The position numbers were made by a program, and so were the translations under genes. Shown in pieces: positions 1 through 7,779 of a stretch of 64,000 bases of DNA (the first letter of the stretch is position 1; each line of letters begins with the position of its first letter). A model generated the notes under the pieces. That model was not told the origin of the DNA. It saw nothing but the letters and a program-made list of their open reading frames with translations, and searched no databases. The stretch is taken from contig CANLVD010000001.1 of assembly GCA_947494445.1 (NCBI GenBank), positions 620,001 through 684,000 on the forward strand. The letters are read 5' to 3'. The DNA comes from an uncultured Paracoccaceae bacterium. GTDB taxonomy: Bacteria > Pseudomonadota > Alphaproteobacteria > Rhodobacterales > Rhodobacteraceae.

Positions 1-168
1 GTTGGCTTTCTTTGGATTGCCATGCAGCCCGGTTCCAGTACCGAACGCGAGTATCACCTTCCCGGCAGCCACTATCTTGGCAAGATCACCCGCAAGTTTC
101 TGCAAAGCGAGGAGCAGAAGGCCAAGGTGCGAGAGCTTCGAAAATCCCGTGATCAGCGGCTGGACTGA
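1..168 (+). CDS. C-terminal fragment of an unrecognised protein
   Basis: The reading frame is open from the left edge and stops with TGA at 166-168, giving the last 55 residues of a longer protein. The fragment begins with a short hydrophobic run (VGFLWIAM) and ends in a strongly charged tail rich in Lys, Arg and Glu (EEQKAKVRELRKSRDQRLD). I do not recognise a family. Its 3' end overlaps the 3' end of the convergent moeB by 16 bases, which fits the tight packing seen elsewhere in the window. The start and most of the protein lie outside. Confidence 0.5.
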   Translation, partial: VGFLWIAMQPGSSTEREYHLPGSHYLGKITRKFLQSEEQKAKVRELRKSRDQRLD

Positions 169-920
169 AGCATACCGCAGGTCGGGCAATCAGGTCGCCT
201 GGTAATTTTCAGGACCCGGTTTTCGGCCCAGAGCGCGTCATAGACCAGCATTTGCCCCTTGAGCACCTGTCCGGCCCCCGTGATCAGTTTGATCGCCTCT
301 CCGGCCATCATGGAACCCATGACGCCGGCCAGCGCCCCCATGATGCCAGCCTCAGCACAGGATGGCGCAAGGCCGTCTGCTGGCGCCTCGGGGAAAACAC
401 ACTGGTAACAGGGGGTGCCGTTTGCGGGGTCATAGACGCTCAACTGCCCCTCCCACTGGCTCATGGCCGCTGCGATCAGGGGAATGCCAAGCCGGGCGGC
501 TGCCGCGTTTATGGTAAAGCGCGTGGCAAAGCTGTCCGAGCCATCAAGGATGACGTCATAGCTGACCATCAGCTGTTGCGCGTTGCTGTCATTCAAACGG
601 GTTGCATGGGATACCACCAACACATGCGGATTGATCCGGGCCAGGCTCTCGCGGGCGCTGTCGGTTTTCAGGCTTCCGACGGATTGTGTATCGTGCAGCA
701 CCTGACGCTGAAGGTTCGACAGGCTGACAACATCATCATCAACAATGCCGATTGTTCCCACGCCCGCTGCGGCAAGATACATCAGGGCAGGCGAGCCCAA
801 CCCGCCTGCACCGACACACAGCACTCGGGCTGCCTTCAGCTTTTGCTGGCCCGGCCCTCCGATTTCGCGCAGGATGATGTGGCGGGCGTAGCGTTCCAGT
901 TCCTCGGATGAAAAGCTCAT
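153..920 (-). CDS. moeB: MoeB/ThiF/HesA-family adenylyltransferase (molybdopterin-synthase adenylyltransferase)
   Basis: This E1-like enzyme would adenylate the C-terminal glycine of a small sulfur-carrier protein such as MoaD for molybdopterin synthesis. The 255-residue chain has the nucleotide-binding loop GAGGLG near residues 38-43, the conserved NLQRQVLH segment near 69-76, the DGSD motif near 126-129, and two zinc CxxC pairs (Cys171/174 and Cys245/248). The ATG at 918-920 is chosen because [15 protein letters not shown] is the usual start of MoeB; a longer in-frame extension runs into the upstream gene. It overlaps that gene by four bases, so the two are probably co-transcribed. ThiF for thiamine is the main alternative and cannot be excluded from sequence alone. 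Confidence 0.88.
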   Translation of the reverse strand: MSFSSEELERYARHIILREIGGPGQQKLKAARVLCVGAGGLGSPALMYLAAAGVGTIGIVDDDVVSLSNLQRQVLHDTQSVGSLKTDSARESLARINPHVLVVSHATRLNDSNAQQLMVSYDVILDGSDSFATRFTINAAAARLGIPLIAAAMSQWEGQLSVYDPANGTPCYQCVFPEAPADGLAPSCAEAGIMGALAGVMGSMMAGEAIKLITGAGQVLKGQMLVYDALWAENRVLKITRRPDCPTCGMLQSSR

Positions 921-1561
921 GTCAGATCCTTTTGCCACATCAGTGGGTCTGGCGTCCGGGTATAGCCGCAAGCGCTCCAAAATCCATCCAGCGATTTGTC
1001 AGTCACCGCGATCTGCGCCCGCATCGCACCATCGGTCAACGCCTCTTGCTCCAGCGTTTGCAGCAACGCTTTGCCATGACCCTGACGACGTGCGCCGGGA
1101 TCAACAAAGATCGCGTGCAAATCGGCCGTCTGGCCGGTGAGTGAACAAAGCCCGGCGCTTAACACTTCATTGCGGGATGTTCGTTTCACAATGCCAAAGG
1201 ATCTGCGCTTTGGTTCAGGCGCATCTTTCAGCCACTCTTCAAGATCTGCCGTCAAACCGGTGACGTTTGTAATGCGGCTGAAAACCGGTTCCTGCACCTC
1301 GGCCTGCACCAGACTTGCCCGGGACCGAAGCCGGGTGAGCAGCGCGCGGTAGCCCAAGACCGCAACCGCCAGAAAGGCAAGGATCACCACCATGCTGATC
1401 CGCTCGCCCTGATCGGGCTGGCCGATCCCGCGCACCAGATAGGACAGGGCGGCAAGTGTGGGAATGGCGTAGCGCAACAGGCGCAACAGAGGCGGCGGTG
1501 CGTTTTGCTGGCGCATCAGCAGGTAAAAGCCGATGCCACCCAAAAGGATCAGGGCCGTCAT
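917..1561 (-). CDS. GNAT-family acetyltransferase with N-terminal membrane segments
   Basis: The 214-residue protein has two parts. The first 80 residues are hydrophobic with about two to three membrane segments (roughly residues 2-16, 28-46 and 56-74). The C-terminal part is a GNAT domain with the acetyl-CoA loop near residues 153-164 ([14 protein letters not shown]) and the usual late FWSACGY segment. It overlaps dut by four bases on one side and moeB by four bases on the other. The substrate cannot be read from the sequence. A membrane tether on a GNAT domain is uncommon; the hydrophobic half resembles the membrane part seen in some DnaJ-like and TIM14-like small proteins of alphaproteobacteria, but that is only an impression. 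Confidence 0.72.
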   Translation of the reverse strand: MTALILLGGIGFYLLMRQQNAPPPLLRLLRYAIPTLAALSYLVRGIGQPDQGERISMVVILAFLAVAVLGYRALLTRLRSRASLVQAEVQEPVFSRITNVTGLTADLEEWLKDAPEPKRRSFGIVKRTSRNEVLSAGLCSLTGQTADLHAIFVDPGARRQGHGKALLQTLEQEALTDGAMRAQIAVTDKSLDGFWSACGYTRTPDPLMWQKDLT

Positions 1562-2025
1562 GATTTCCCGGTTGAGCCAAAGCCACCGGTGCCGCGATCC
1601 GTCTCGGGCAGGGTGCCAACCAGCCGCAACTGACCCTGCACGACCGGAGCAAAGATCATCTGCGCGATGCGCATCCCATGGGTGACAATGAAATCATCGT
1701 GACCGTGATTGATCACAATCACACCGATGCTGCCGCGATAATCAGCGTCAATCGTACCGGGACTGTTGACGAGCGAGATGCCCGATTTGAGTGCCAGACC
1801 CGAACGCGGGCGTATCTGCGCCTCGAACCCCAGCGGGATTGCCATGCGCAGCCCGGTCGGGATCAGCGCGCGTGCTCCCGGCGCAAGCAACACGCCTGCT
1901 TCGCGTGTGTTTTCCGGAAAATTCGCGCGCAGGTCCATTCCGGCTGCGCCTGCGGTTTCATAGCCCGGCAACTCCAATGACGTGTCAGCGCCATCGGCCC
2001 AAATCAGGTCGACCACAAGGCTCAC
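1558..2025 (-). CDS. dut: deoxyuridine 5'-triphosphate nucleotidohydrolase (dUTPase)
   Basis: dUTPase hydrolyses dUTP to dUMP and pyrophosphate, keeping uracil out of DNA and supplying dTMP synthesis. All five trimeric-dUTPase motifs are present in a normal-length chain of 155 residues: AGMDLRA (28-34), PRSGLA (73-78), GTIDADYRG (90-98, with the catalytic Asp), RIAQ (119-122) and the glycine-rich [10 protein letters not shown] tail (144-153). Its start overlaps the end of coaBC by four bases. The coaBC-dut order is widespread in bacteria and supports both calls. Confidence 0.97.
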   Translation of the reverse strand: MSLVVDLIWADGADTSLELPGYETAGAAGMDLRANFPENTREAGVLLAPGARALIPTGLRMAIPLGFEAQIRPRSGLALKSGISLVNSPGTIDADYRGSIGVIVINHGHDDFIVTHGMRIAQMIFAPVVQGQLRLVGTLPETDRGTGGFGSTGKS

Positions 2026-3218
2026 GTCAGTGTCTCGGCGATCTTGGCGGCAAGCCGGGTCGAGACATCTGCTTTCGGCATCCGTGGCCAGTCCTCAGCT
2101 CCATCAGCCGAGATCAGGGTCACCTGATTTTCTACACCTCCCATGATGCCTGTCTCAGGGCTCACGTCATTGGCGAGGATCCAATCGCAACCCTTGCGCT
2201 TTCGCTTCGCGGTCGCATTCTCGATCACGTCGTCGGTTTCAGCCGCAAATCCCACGACCAGTGAAGGCCTGTTCTTCTTGAGCTTGGAAATTGTGCTCAG
2301 GATGTCCGGGTTTTCGGCAAATTCCAGACGGGGCAAGGAACCCTTGCTGTCTTTCTTGATCTTGGAGGCCGATTGCCCGATCACTTGCCAGTCAGCCACG
2401 GCGGCGGCAAAGATCGCTGCATCCGCTGGTAGGGCCGCGGTCACAGCGTCCAGCATCTGGGACGCAGTTTGGATCTCGACAACAGTTGCACCTACGGGGC
2501 GGGCGGCGGAAGCCGGGCCGGTTACGAATGTCACCTCAGCCCCCAGCCGCATCAAAGCCTGAGCAATCGCCGAGCCTTGCGCGCCAGAGGAGCGGTTGGC
2601 AATGTAGCGTACCGGATCGATCGGCTCATGGGTGGGCCCCGATGTGATCAGGATGTGTTTGCCCGACAGGGGCCGCTTGCCAAGCGCATCCGCGATGGCA
2701 TCAACGATTTCCAATGGTTCGGCCATGCGCCCGGGACCAAATTCGCCACAGGCCATGTCACCCTCATTCGGTCCAACCACAAGGACACCATCTGCCTGCA
2801 ACTGTGCCAGATTACGCTGGGTTGCCGGGTGATCCCACATCCGCACGTTCATTGCAGGCGCAATCAGCACGCGCTTGTCGGTGGCCATCAGAAGCGTTGT
2901 CGCAAGGTCGGAGGCCAGACCGCCGGTCATCCGACCCATCAGATCGGCTGTTGCTGGTGCCACCACCACCAGATCAGCAGACCGGCTGAGCTGGATATGG
3001 CCCATCTCGGCCTCATCGGTCAGATCGAACAGATCGGTATATGCTTTCGTGCCTGCAAGCGCTGAAACCGACAGTGGCGTGACAAATTCCTGCGCAGCGC
3101 GGGTCAGGACCGGGGTTACCTGCGCACCGCTTTCCTTCAGGCGCCGGATCAGGTCCAGACACTTGTAGGCGGCGATCCCGCCACCGATGATCAGAAGTAC
3201 AGATTTTCCCGACAGCAT
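2022..3218 (-). CDS. coaBC: bifunctional phosphopantothenoylcysteine decarboxylase/phosphopantothenate-cysteine ligase
   Basis: CoaBC carries out two consecutive steps of coenzyme A synthesis: joining cysteine to 4'-phosphopantothenate and decarboxylating the product. In the 398-residue chain the N-terminal flavoprotein domain has GGIAAYK (13-19), the catalytic His74 in the GHIQLS segment, the PAMN motif (121-124) and Cys157 in the [10 protein letters not shown] lid. The C-terminal ligase begins near residue 188 with [18 protein letters not shown]. The start is placed at the ATG of [14 protein letters not shown] (3216-3218); an in-frame extension of 15 residues has no family counterpart. Confidence 0.96.
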   Translation of the reverse strand: MLSGKSVLLIIGGGIAAYKCLDLIRRLKESGAQVTPVLTRAAQEFVTPLSVSALAGTKAYTDLFDLTDEAEMGHIQLSRSADLVVVAPATADLMGRMTGGLASDLATTLLMATDKRVLIAPAMNVRMWDHPATQRNLAQLQADGVLVVGPNEGDMACGEFGPGRMAEPLEIVDAIADALGKRPLSGKHILITSGPTHEPIDPVRYIANRSSGAQGSAIAQALMRLGAEVTFVTGPASAARPVGATVVEIQTASQMLDAVTAALPADAAIFAAAVADWQVIGQSASKIKKDSKGSLPRLEFAENPDILSTISKLKKNRPSLVVGFAAETDDVIENATAKRKRKGCDWILANDVSPETGIMGGVENQVTLISADGAEDWPRMPKADVSTRLAAKIAETLT

Positions 3219-3260
3219 CAGCCATCCCCGCCAGTTTTGCGTATCTTCTTCAGGTGTAGG

Positions 3261-3296
3261 CAAAACAAAGGGGCGCTACAAGCAGTGCAGCGCCCC
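3261..3296 (-). terminator. rho-independent terminator of rpoH
   Basis: A perfect 8-base inverted repeat (GGGGCGCT and AGCGCCCC, at 3270-3277 and 3289-3296) with an 11-base loop is followed, on the minus strand, by a T-rich run. It lies just past the rpoH stop codon and before the coaBC start, so it separates the two transcription units. Confidence 0.85.
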
Positions 3297-3314
3297 GGTG
3301 GCATGAGATCAGGT

Positions 3315-4202
3315 TCAGGCGTGGGCCAGCATCTCGGCAGCAGAGCCGGTTCTGGCTTCAAGTTCACGCCGCATTTTCTTAAGCGCCTGCGCCTCAAGCT
3401 GGCGAATGCGCTCTTTGGACAGACCCAGTTCCGAGCCGAGGCTTTCCAGAGTGCGTGGGTCATCCTTCAGCTTCCGCTCGATGATGATCATCCGCTCGCG
3501 GGCGTTCAGTGCATCCATCGCGTTTTTCAGCCAGGTGCGCGCAGTGCCAAGATCCTTGTTGCGGGTCACAGTCTCATCGGCCTGAGCACTTTCATCTTCC
3601 AACGCTTCGACCCATTCACGGCCCTCTTCACCCGCTTGCTGGGCATTGAGTGAGAAATCATTTCCCGCCAGACGCGCGTCCATCATCTCCACGTCGCGCA
3701 GGGGAACGCCCACTTCTTCGGCAATCATTTCGCGCAGACGCTGGCTGTCAATTGTCTCGCCATTGGCAGCGGCTTCCCGCTCCAACTTGGCACGGACACG
3801 GCGCAGATTGAAGAACAGTGCTTTCTGAGAAGACGTCGAGCCTGTACGCACCATCGACCAATTGCGCATCACATAGTCCTGGATGGAAGCCTTGATCCAC
3901 CACACCGCGTAGGTCGAAAAGCGCACGCCACGGTCGGGATCGAATTTTTCCGCGGCTTTCATCAAGCCCACTCCGGCTTCCTGAACCAGATCGGGCATCT
4001 GCGCCCCATAACGGCGGTATTTCGCAGCCATCGACACGGCGAGACGCATGTAGGCGTTCACCAGCCGGTGCAGCGATGCCTCACAACCTTTGTCGCGCCA
4101 CGCGCGTGCCAAATCCAACTCGGTATCGGCATCCAGCATTTCTGCTTTCATTGCTTGCCGTGCCATTGTTCTCAGGCCAGAAAGGTCCTCAGCCATCTTC
4201 AA
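3315..4202 (-). CDS. rpoH: alternative sigma factor RpoH (RpoHII-like)
   Basis: This is a sigma-70 family factor of the heat-shock (sigma-32) group. The 295-residue chain shows region 2 with RFSTYAVWWIKASIQ (94-108), the RpoH-specific box QKALFFNLR (126-134), and a region 4 helix-turn-helix near 250-278 (TLESLGSELGLSKERIRQLE). The start at 4200-4202 has GGAG seven bases upstream. Rhodobacteraceae usually carry two RpoH proteins; the short N-terminus and overall sequence resemble RpoHII, the one placed under SigE in Rhodobacter sphaeroides. A SigE-like promoter is visible upstream (4245-4273), which supports that reading. The RpoHI/RpoHII assignment is an inference from memory of the family. 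Confidence 0.93.
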   Translation of the reverse strand: MKMAEDLSGLRTMARQAMKAEMLDADTELDLARAWRDKGCEASLHRLVNAYMRLAVSMAAKYRRYGAQMPDLVQEAGVGLMKAAEKFDPDRGVRFSTYAVWWIKASIQDYVMRNWSMVRTGSTSSQKALFFNLRRVRAKLEREAAANGETIDSQRLREMIAEEVGVPLRDVEMMDARLAGNDFSLNAQQAGEEGREWVEALEDESAQADETVTRNKDLGTARTWLKNAMDALNARERMIIIERKLKDDPRTLESLGSELGLSKERIRQLEAQALKKMRRELEARTGSAAEMLAHA

Positions 4203-4244
4203 GCTCCGTCTGTTGAAAGGACATTTTTCTTGTTGTTCAGAACT

Positions 4245-4273
4245 GTCTACGTACCGTTACAAGGGTTGGATCA
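4245..4273 (-). promoter_or_regulatory. candidate SigE (RpoE/ChrR)-type promoter for rpoH
   Basis: On the minus strand TGATCC (4273-4268) is followed after exactly 18 bases by TAGAC (4249-4245). The R. sphaeroides SigE consensus, from memory, is TGATCC, about 18 bases, TAAGA. The -35 element matches fully and the -10 element partly. Transcription would begin near 4238, giving a leader of about 36 bases before the rpoH ribosome-binding site. Confidence 0.6.
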
Positions 4274-4293
4274 TCTGGAAAGGTGAGAAAGTT

Positions 4294-4836
4294 ATGAAAA
4301 AATCACCTTCAACTTTATACAATCACGGTTTGATCCTGGGGGGCGCGCGTTCCGGCAAGTCGGCATATGCCGAAAAATGTGCTGAAAATACAAAGTGTTC
4401 CGTGACATATATCGCCACGGCAGAGGCGTTTGATGACGAGATGAAGGACCGGATTTCAAAGCACAGGAAACAACGCGTTTCTGCTTGGGAGACGGTAGAA
4501 GCCCCGGTGGAGCTTTCGAAAAGTGTAATGCAGGTGCATGCCGAAGATGTGATTGTCATCGACTGTCTTACACTCTGGCTGAGCAACCTGATGCATGCAG
4601 AGCGTGACATAGACCGGGAAACAGCCCTTTTTCTTCAAGCGGTTGCAACACGTCAGGCTCCGGTTTTTTGCGTGTCAAATGAGTTGGGGATGGGGCTCGT
4701 GCCCGAAACCGCGCTTGGTCGTCGGTTCCGGGATGCTCAGGGACGTCTCAATCAAAGGGTTGCCGCAGCGTTTGACACGGTGGTTTTCGTTGCTGCCGGG
4801 TTGCCGTTGTGCCTGAAAGGACAGATGCCGGAATGA
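4294..4836 (+). CDS. cobU: adenosylcobinamide kinase/adenosylcobinamide-phosphate guanylyltransferase
   Basis: CobU (CobP) phosphorylates adenosylcobinamide and transfers GMP to it in late cobalamin nucleotide-loop assembly. The 180-residue protein has the P-loop GGARSGKS (16-23), the KHRKQR segment with the His (57) expected to accept GMP, the IDCLTLWLSN stretch (89-98) and VSNELGMGLVPE (127-138), all family hallmarks. The ATG at 4294 has GGAAAGG just upstream; a longer in-frame reading enters the rpoH promoter region and is rejected. The first 100 bases are clearly more AT-rich than neighbouring genes. It overlaps the next gene by the ATGA arrangement. No other cobalamin genes are in the window and the 91-base leader is too short for a cobalamin riboswitch. 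Confidence 0.93.
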   Translation: MKKSPSTLYNHGLILGGARSGKSAYAEKCAENTKCSVTYIATAEAFDDEMKDRISKHRKQRVSAWETVEAPVELSKSVMQVHAEDVIVIDCLTLWLSNLMHAERDIDRETALFLQAVATRQAPVFCVSNELGMGLVPETALGRRFRDAQGRLNQRVAAAFDTVVFVAAGLPLCLKGQMPE

Positions 4837-5417
4837 CCAAATTCTACTGGATCCGCCACGGCCCCACTCATGCAAAGGCTGCGGTTGGATGGCTTGACCT
4901 TCCAGCGGATTTGTCCGACACGGCGACCCTTTCGCGGCTTGATGACTATTTGCCCGATGATGCCCTTGTGGTGTCGTCAGATCTTGTCCGGGCCAGCGCA
5001 ACTGCCGATGCCATTGCCGGATCACGGAATCGGTTGGCGCACCGCCAAGCTCTGCGAGAGATGAACTACGGTGATTGGGACGGCCTGCCCTTCAAGGATG
5101 TGGCGAAGACCCATCCCGACCTGTCGCGTGCATTCTGGGAAGAACCGGGCGATGTCGCACCCCCGAACGGCGAAAGCTGGAATGGTCTGCACCGGCGGAT
5201 ATCTTCAGAGATCGCAGAGCTGACGAACCTCGCTGCAGGGCGGTCCATCGTGGTCGTGGCGCATTTTGGCGTGATCCTGACAGCGATCCAGCACGCAGCC
5301 AAACTGGCGCCGAAATCGGCCTTTGCCTTCAAGATCGACAACCTGTCGGTCACGGAGATTGACCATATTCCGTCCAGCCAGTCCTGGCGGGTCAACCGGG
5401 TCAATCACCATGTGTGA
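4833..5417 (+). CDS. histidine phosphatase family protein (possible alpha-ribazole phosphatase)
   Basis: The 194-residue protein starts with the branch-1 phosphoglycerate-mutase signature IRHGPTH (7-13), in which His9 would carry the phosphate. Arg53 in SSDLVRA, Glu76 in LREMNYGDWDG and His144 in VVVAHFGV complete the expected active site. The LREMNYGDWDG segment is typical of CobC-like enzymes. It is translationally coupled to cobU (the ATG overlaps the cobU TGA), which suggests removal of a phosphate from alpha-ribazole phosphate in cobalamin synthesis. That role is inferred from context; a general phosphatase is possible. A short imperfect hairpin (about 5410-5433) follows the stop. Confidence 0.8.
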   Translation: MTKFYWIRHGPTHAKAAVGWLDLPADLSDTATLSRLDDYLPDDALVVSSDLVRASATADAIAGSRNRLAHRQALREMNYGDWDGLPFKDVAKTHPDLSRAFWEEPGDVAPPNGESWNGLHRRISSEIAELTNLAAGRSIVVVAHFGVILTAIQHAAKLAPKSAFAFKIDNLSVTEIDHIPSSQSWRVNRVNHHV

Positions 5418-5495
5418 AGGACGTCCTCACATAAGCTGATTGGACCTGAGCGGTGGTCTGCGGTCTTTATTCAGCCAGTGTTGGAGGAGGATCAA

Positions 5496-6167
5496 ATGGC
5501 ACATTCGCTTGCGATTGGTGATTACATGTACTCAAGCTGGTCCCTGCGTGGCTGGCTGATGTTTGATGCGTTTGGCATCAATGTTGACGTTGATTACGCG
5601 CATATGCGGACACCGGAGTTCTTTGCTCTGCTGGATCGCTTTGCCCCAACGCGGCTGGTGCCCGCGATGCGCACGGACAACGGGGTCGTCTGGGACACCT
5701 TGGCCATGGGAGAAACTCTCAACGAGGAAAACCCTGACGCAGGCATGTTGCCCGCGAGCACTGCTGATCGGGCACAGGCACGCTCTCTGATCGCTGAAAT
5801 GCATTCGGGATTTACTGCTTTGCGGGGCGCATGTCCGATGAACCTGCGCCATACCTATCCTGACTTTGAACCATCAGACGAAGTGTCAGCTGACATTGCA
5901 CGGCTGGAGCATCTTTGGTCACGCTGCGCGGGTTATCAGTCCGGCAAATGGCTCTTTGGCGCCTACACACTGGCAGATGTGATGTTTGCGCCGGTGGCGA
6001 CCCGGATCGTGACCTATAACCTTCCGGTATCCGCACCTGCGCAGGCTTATGTGGCGGCCCATATGCAGCATCCATCTTTCCTGAAATGGCGCGCGTTGGC
6101 CGTGGCGGACGGACATGTGCAGGAGGGCTATGATCTGGAACTGCCAACAGCGAACTGGCCCGGTTGA
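5496..6167 (+). CDS. glutathione S-transferase family protein
   Basis: The 223-residue protein has a thioredoxin-like N-terminal domain starting MAHSLAIGDYMYSSWSLRGW, where the serine pair near residues 13-14 is the likely glutathione-activating site. The LVPAM segment (55-59) holds the cis-proline, and WDTLAMGETLNE (66-77) matches the glutathione-binding loop in related zeta-like GSTs. An all-helical C-terminal domain follows. A very strong GGAGGAGG lies five bases before the ATG at 5496, which decides the start over an upstream in-frame codon. The gene stands alone between cobU-phosphatase and comM; the substrate is unknown. Confidence 0.87.
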   Translation: MAHSLAIGDYMYSSWSLRGWLMFDAFGINVDVDYAHMRTPEFFALLDRFAPTRLVPAMRTDNGVVWDTLAMGETLNEENPDAGMLPASTADRAQARSLIAEMHSGFTALRGACPMNLRHTYPDFEPSDEVSADIARLEHLWSRCAGYQSGKWLFGAYTLADVMFAPVATRIVTYNLPVSAPAQAYVAAHMQHPSFLKWRALAVADGHVQEGYDLELPTANWPG

Positions 6168-6178
6168 GTGCACTTGCC

Positions 6179-6197
6179 GTTAACCGATCAGTAACCA
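6179..6197 (+). promoter_or_regulatory. candidate CtrA-like site before comM
   Basis: The sequence TTAACC at 6180-6185 is followed by GTAACC at 6191-6196, so the TAACC core repeats with an 11-base period (TTAA-N7-GTAA). This matches the TTAA-N7-TTAA CtrA site at all but one core base. It lies about 40 bases before the comM start. Confidence 0.5.
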
Positions 6198-6233
6198 CTG
6201 TTACGCTCAATGGTGCCTCAGGAAGGGGCATCC

Positions 6234-7772
6234 ATGACATCCATCGTCAAAACACTGGCGTTCGAAGGGGTAGAGGCCCGGCGGGTGGAAGTGCAATGCG
6301 CGCTCAGCCCCGGACTGCCCGCCTTTGCCATTGTCGGATTGCCGGACAAATCGGTGACCGAGGCGCGGGAGCGGGTGCGCTCGGCCCTTGGCGCCATGGG
6401 GCTTGCCCTGCCTGCCAAACGGATCACCGTAAATCTGTCGCCTGCGGATATGCGAAAAGAAGGGGCGCAGTTCGATCTGCCCATCGCGCTGGCCATTCTG
6501 GGCGCGATGGATGTGTTGCCAAATGACGCTCTTGAGGGGCTTCTCGCCCTTGGAGAGCTGTCCCTTGATGGCAAGCTGATCGCCATCAACGGCGCACTGC
6601 CAGCAGCACTTGATGCAAGCGAGGGCGATCTGACACTGGTCTGTCCCGAGGCCTGTGGGGCTGAAGCTGCATGGGTAGAGGTCGCCAAAATTCTGGCTGC
6701 ACCCACTCTTTTGGCGGTGGTCAACCACATCAACGGCCGTGCGGTTCTGTCTGAGCCTGTGCCCGGTGAGTTGGAACAGTCGGAAAGTTTTCGCGATATG
6801 CGCGACATTCGTGGTCAGGAACGGGCCAAGCGCGCGTTGGAAGTCGCAGCCGCCGGACGCCACCATCTGCTGCTGGTTGGACCTCCGGGGTCAGGCAAGT
6901 CGATGCTGGCCGCGCGGATGCCCGGACTCTTGCCGCAGATGAGTGCGTCCGAGACACTTGAAACCTCGATGATCCATTCGCTGGCCGGAGAGTTGAAGGA
7001 AGGGCGCATATCACGCGTGCGGCCGTTCAAATACCCGCACCATACCTCTTCCATGGCAGCTATGGTGGGCGGCGGACGTGGTGCCGGACCGGGCCAGATC
7101 TCTCTGGCCCACAATGGCGTGCTGTTTCTTGATGAGTTGCCTGAGTTTCAACGCCCGGTTCTTGAGACCCTTCGTCAGCCTCTGGAAACCGGCGATGTCG
7201 TGGTTGCCCGCGCCAACGCCCATTTCCGCTATCCCTGCCGGTTCCTGCTGGTGGCCGCCGCCAATCCGTGCCGTTGTGGATACCTCAGCGATCCGGGCCG
7301 GGCCTGCGCCAAGGTGCCGCTTTGCGGGCAGGATTATCTGGGACGGATTTCCGGCCCGCTTCTGGACCGCTTTGATCTGCGCATCGAAGTGCCAGCCGTC
7401 GCCATTGAAGATCTTGATGCCGAACCCGATGGAGAAGCCTCGGAGGCCATTGCTGCACGGGTCGCGGCTGCTCGCGCGCGTCAGGCAGAACGCTTTGCAG
7501 GCATCGAGGATGTATCCGTCAATGCCGATGCCGAAGGCAGCCTTTTGGAGCGGTTGGCTGAGGTGGAGGGTGAAGCCAAGGCGTATCTGCGCAAGGTCGC
7601 AGATCGCTACCGCCTGTCAGCGCGCGGCTATCACCGGGTTCTGAGGGTTGCCCGCACGCTTGCCGATCTGTCCGGCAGCGACAGTGTGACGGCTGGTCAC
7701 GTGGCTGAGGCGTGCGGCTATCGTTTGAGTTCTGCCTTGGGCGATGCTCCGGCCTTGCAGAAAACTGCCTGA
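6234..7772 (+). CDS. comM: YifB/ComM family Mg-chelatase-like AAA+ ATPase
   Basis: ComM is a AAA+ helicase that drives branch migration during natural transformation in Gram-negative bacteria. The 512-residue protein has an N-terminal ChlI-like domain (to about residue 170), the P-loop GPPGSGKS (216-223), Walker B GVLFLDELPEF (295-305), a cysteine cluster CRCGYLSDPGRACAKVPLC that probably binds zinc, and a C-terminal Mg_chelatase_C domain ending near RGYHRVLRVARTLADL. The ATG at 6234 is preceded by GGAAGGGG. A CtrA-like site precedes it, and dprA elsewhere in the window has a comparable array, in line with competence genes being part of the CtrA regulon in Rhodobacterales. Confidence 0.94.
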   Translation: MTSIVKTLAFEGVEARRVEVQCALSPGLPAFAIVGLPDKSVTEARERVRSALGAMGLALPAKRITVNLSPADMRKEGAQFDLPIALAILGAMDVLPNDALEGLLALGELSLDGKLIAINGALPAALDASEGDLTLVCPEACGAEAAWVEVAKILAAPTLLAVVNHINGRAVLSEPVPGELEQSESFRDMRDIRGQERAKRALEVAAAGRHHLLLVGPPGSGKSMLAARMPGLLPQMSASETLETSMIHSLAGELKEGRISRVRPFKYPHHTSSMAAMVGGGRGAGPGQISLAHNGVLFLDELPEFQRPVLETLRQPLETGDVVVARANAHFRYPCRFLLVAAANPCRCGYLSDPGRACAKVPLCGQDYLGRISGPLLDRFDLRIEVPAVAIEDLDAEPDGEASEAIAARVAAARARQAERFAGIEDVSVNADAEGSLLERLAEVEGEAKAYLRKVADRYRLSARGYHRVLRVARTLADLSGSDSVTAGHVAEACGYRLSSALGDAPALQKTA

Positions 7773-7779
7773 TGATTGG

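Noticed and set aside
4203-4293. Cobalamin riboswitch before cobU
   Set aside because: The gap is 91 bases, too short for the usual element of about 200 bases, and the conserved box GCCACTG is not seen.
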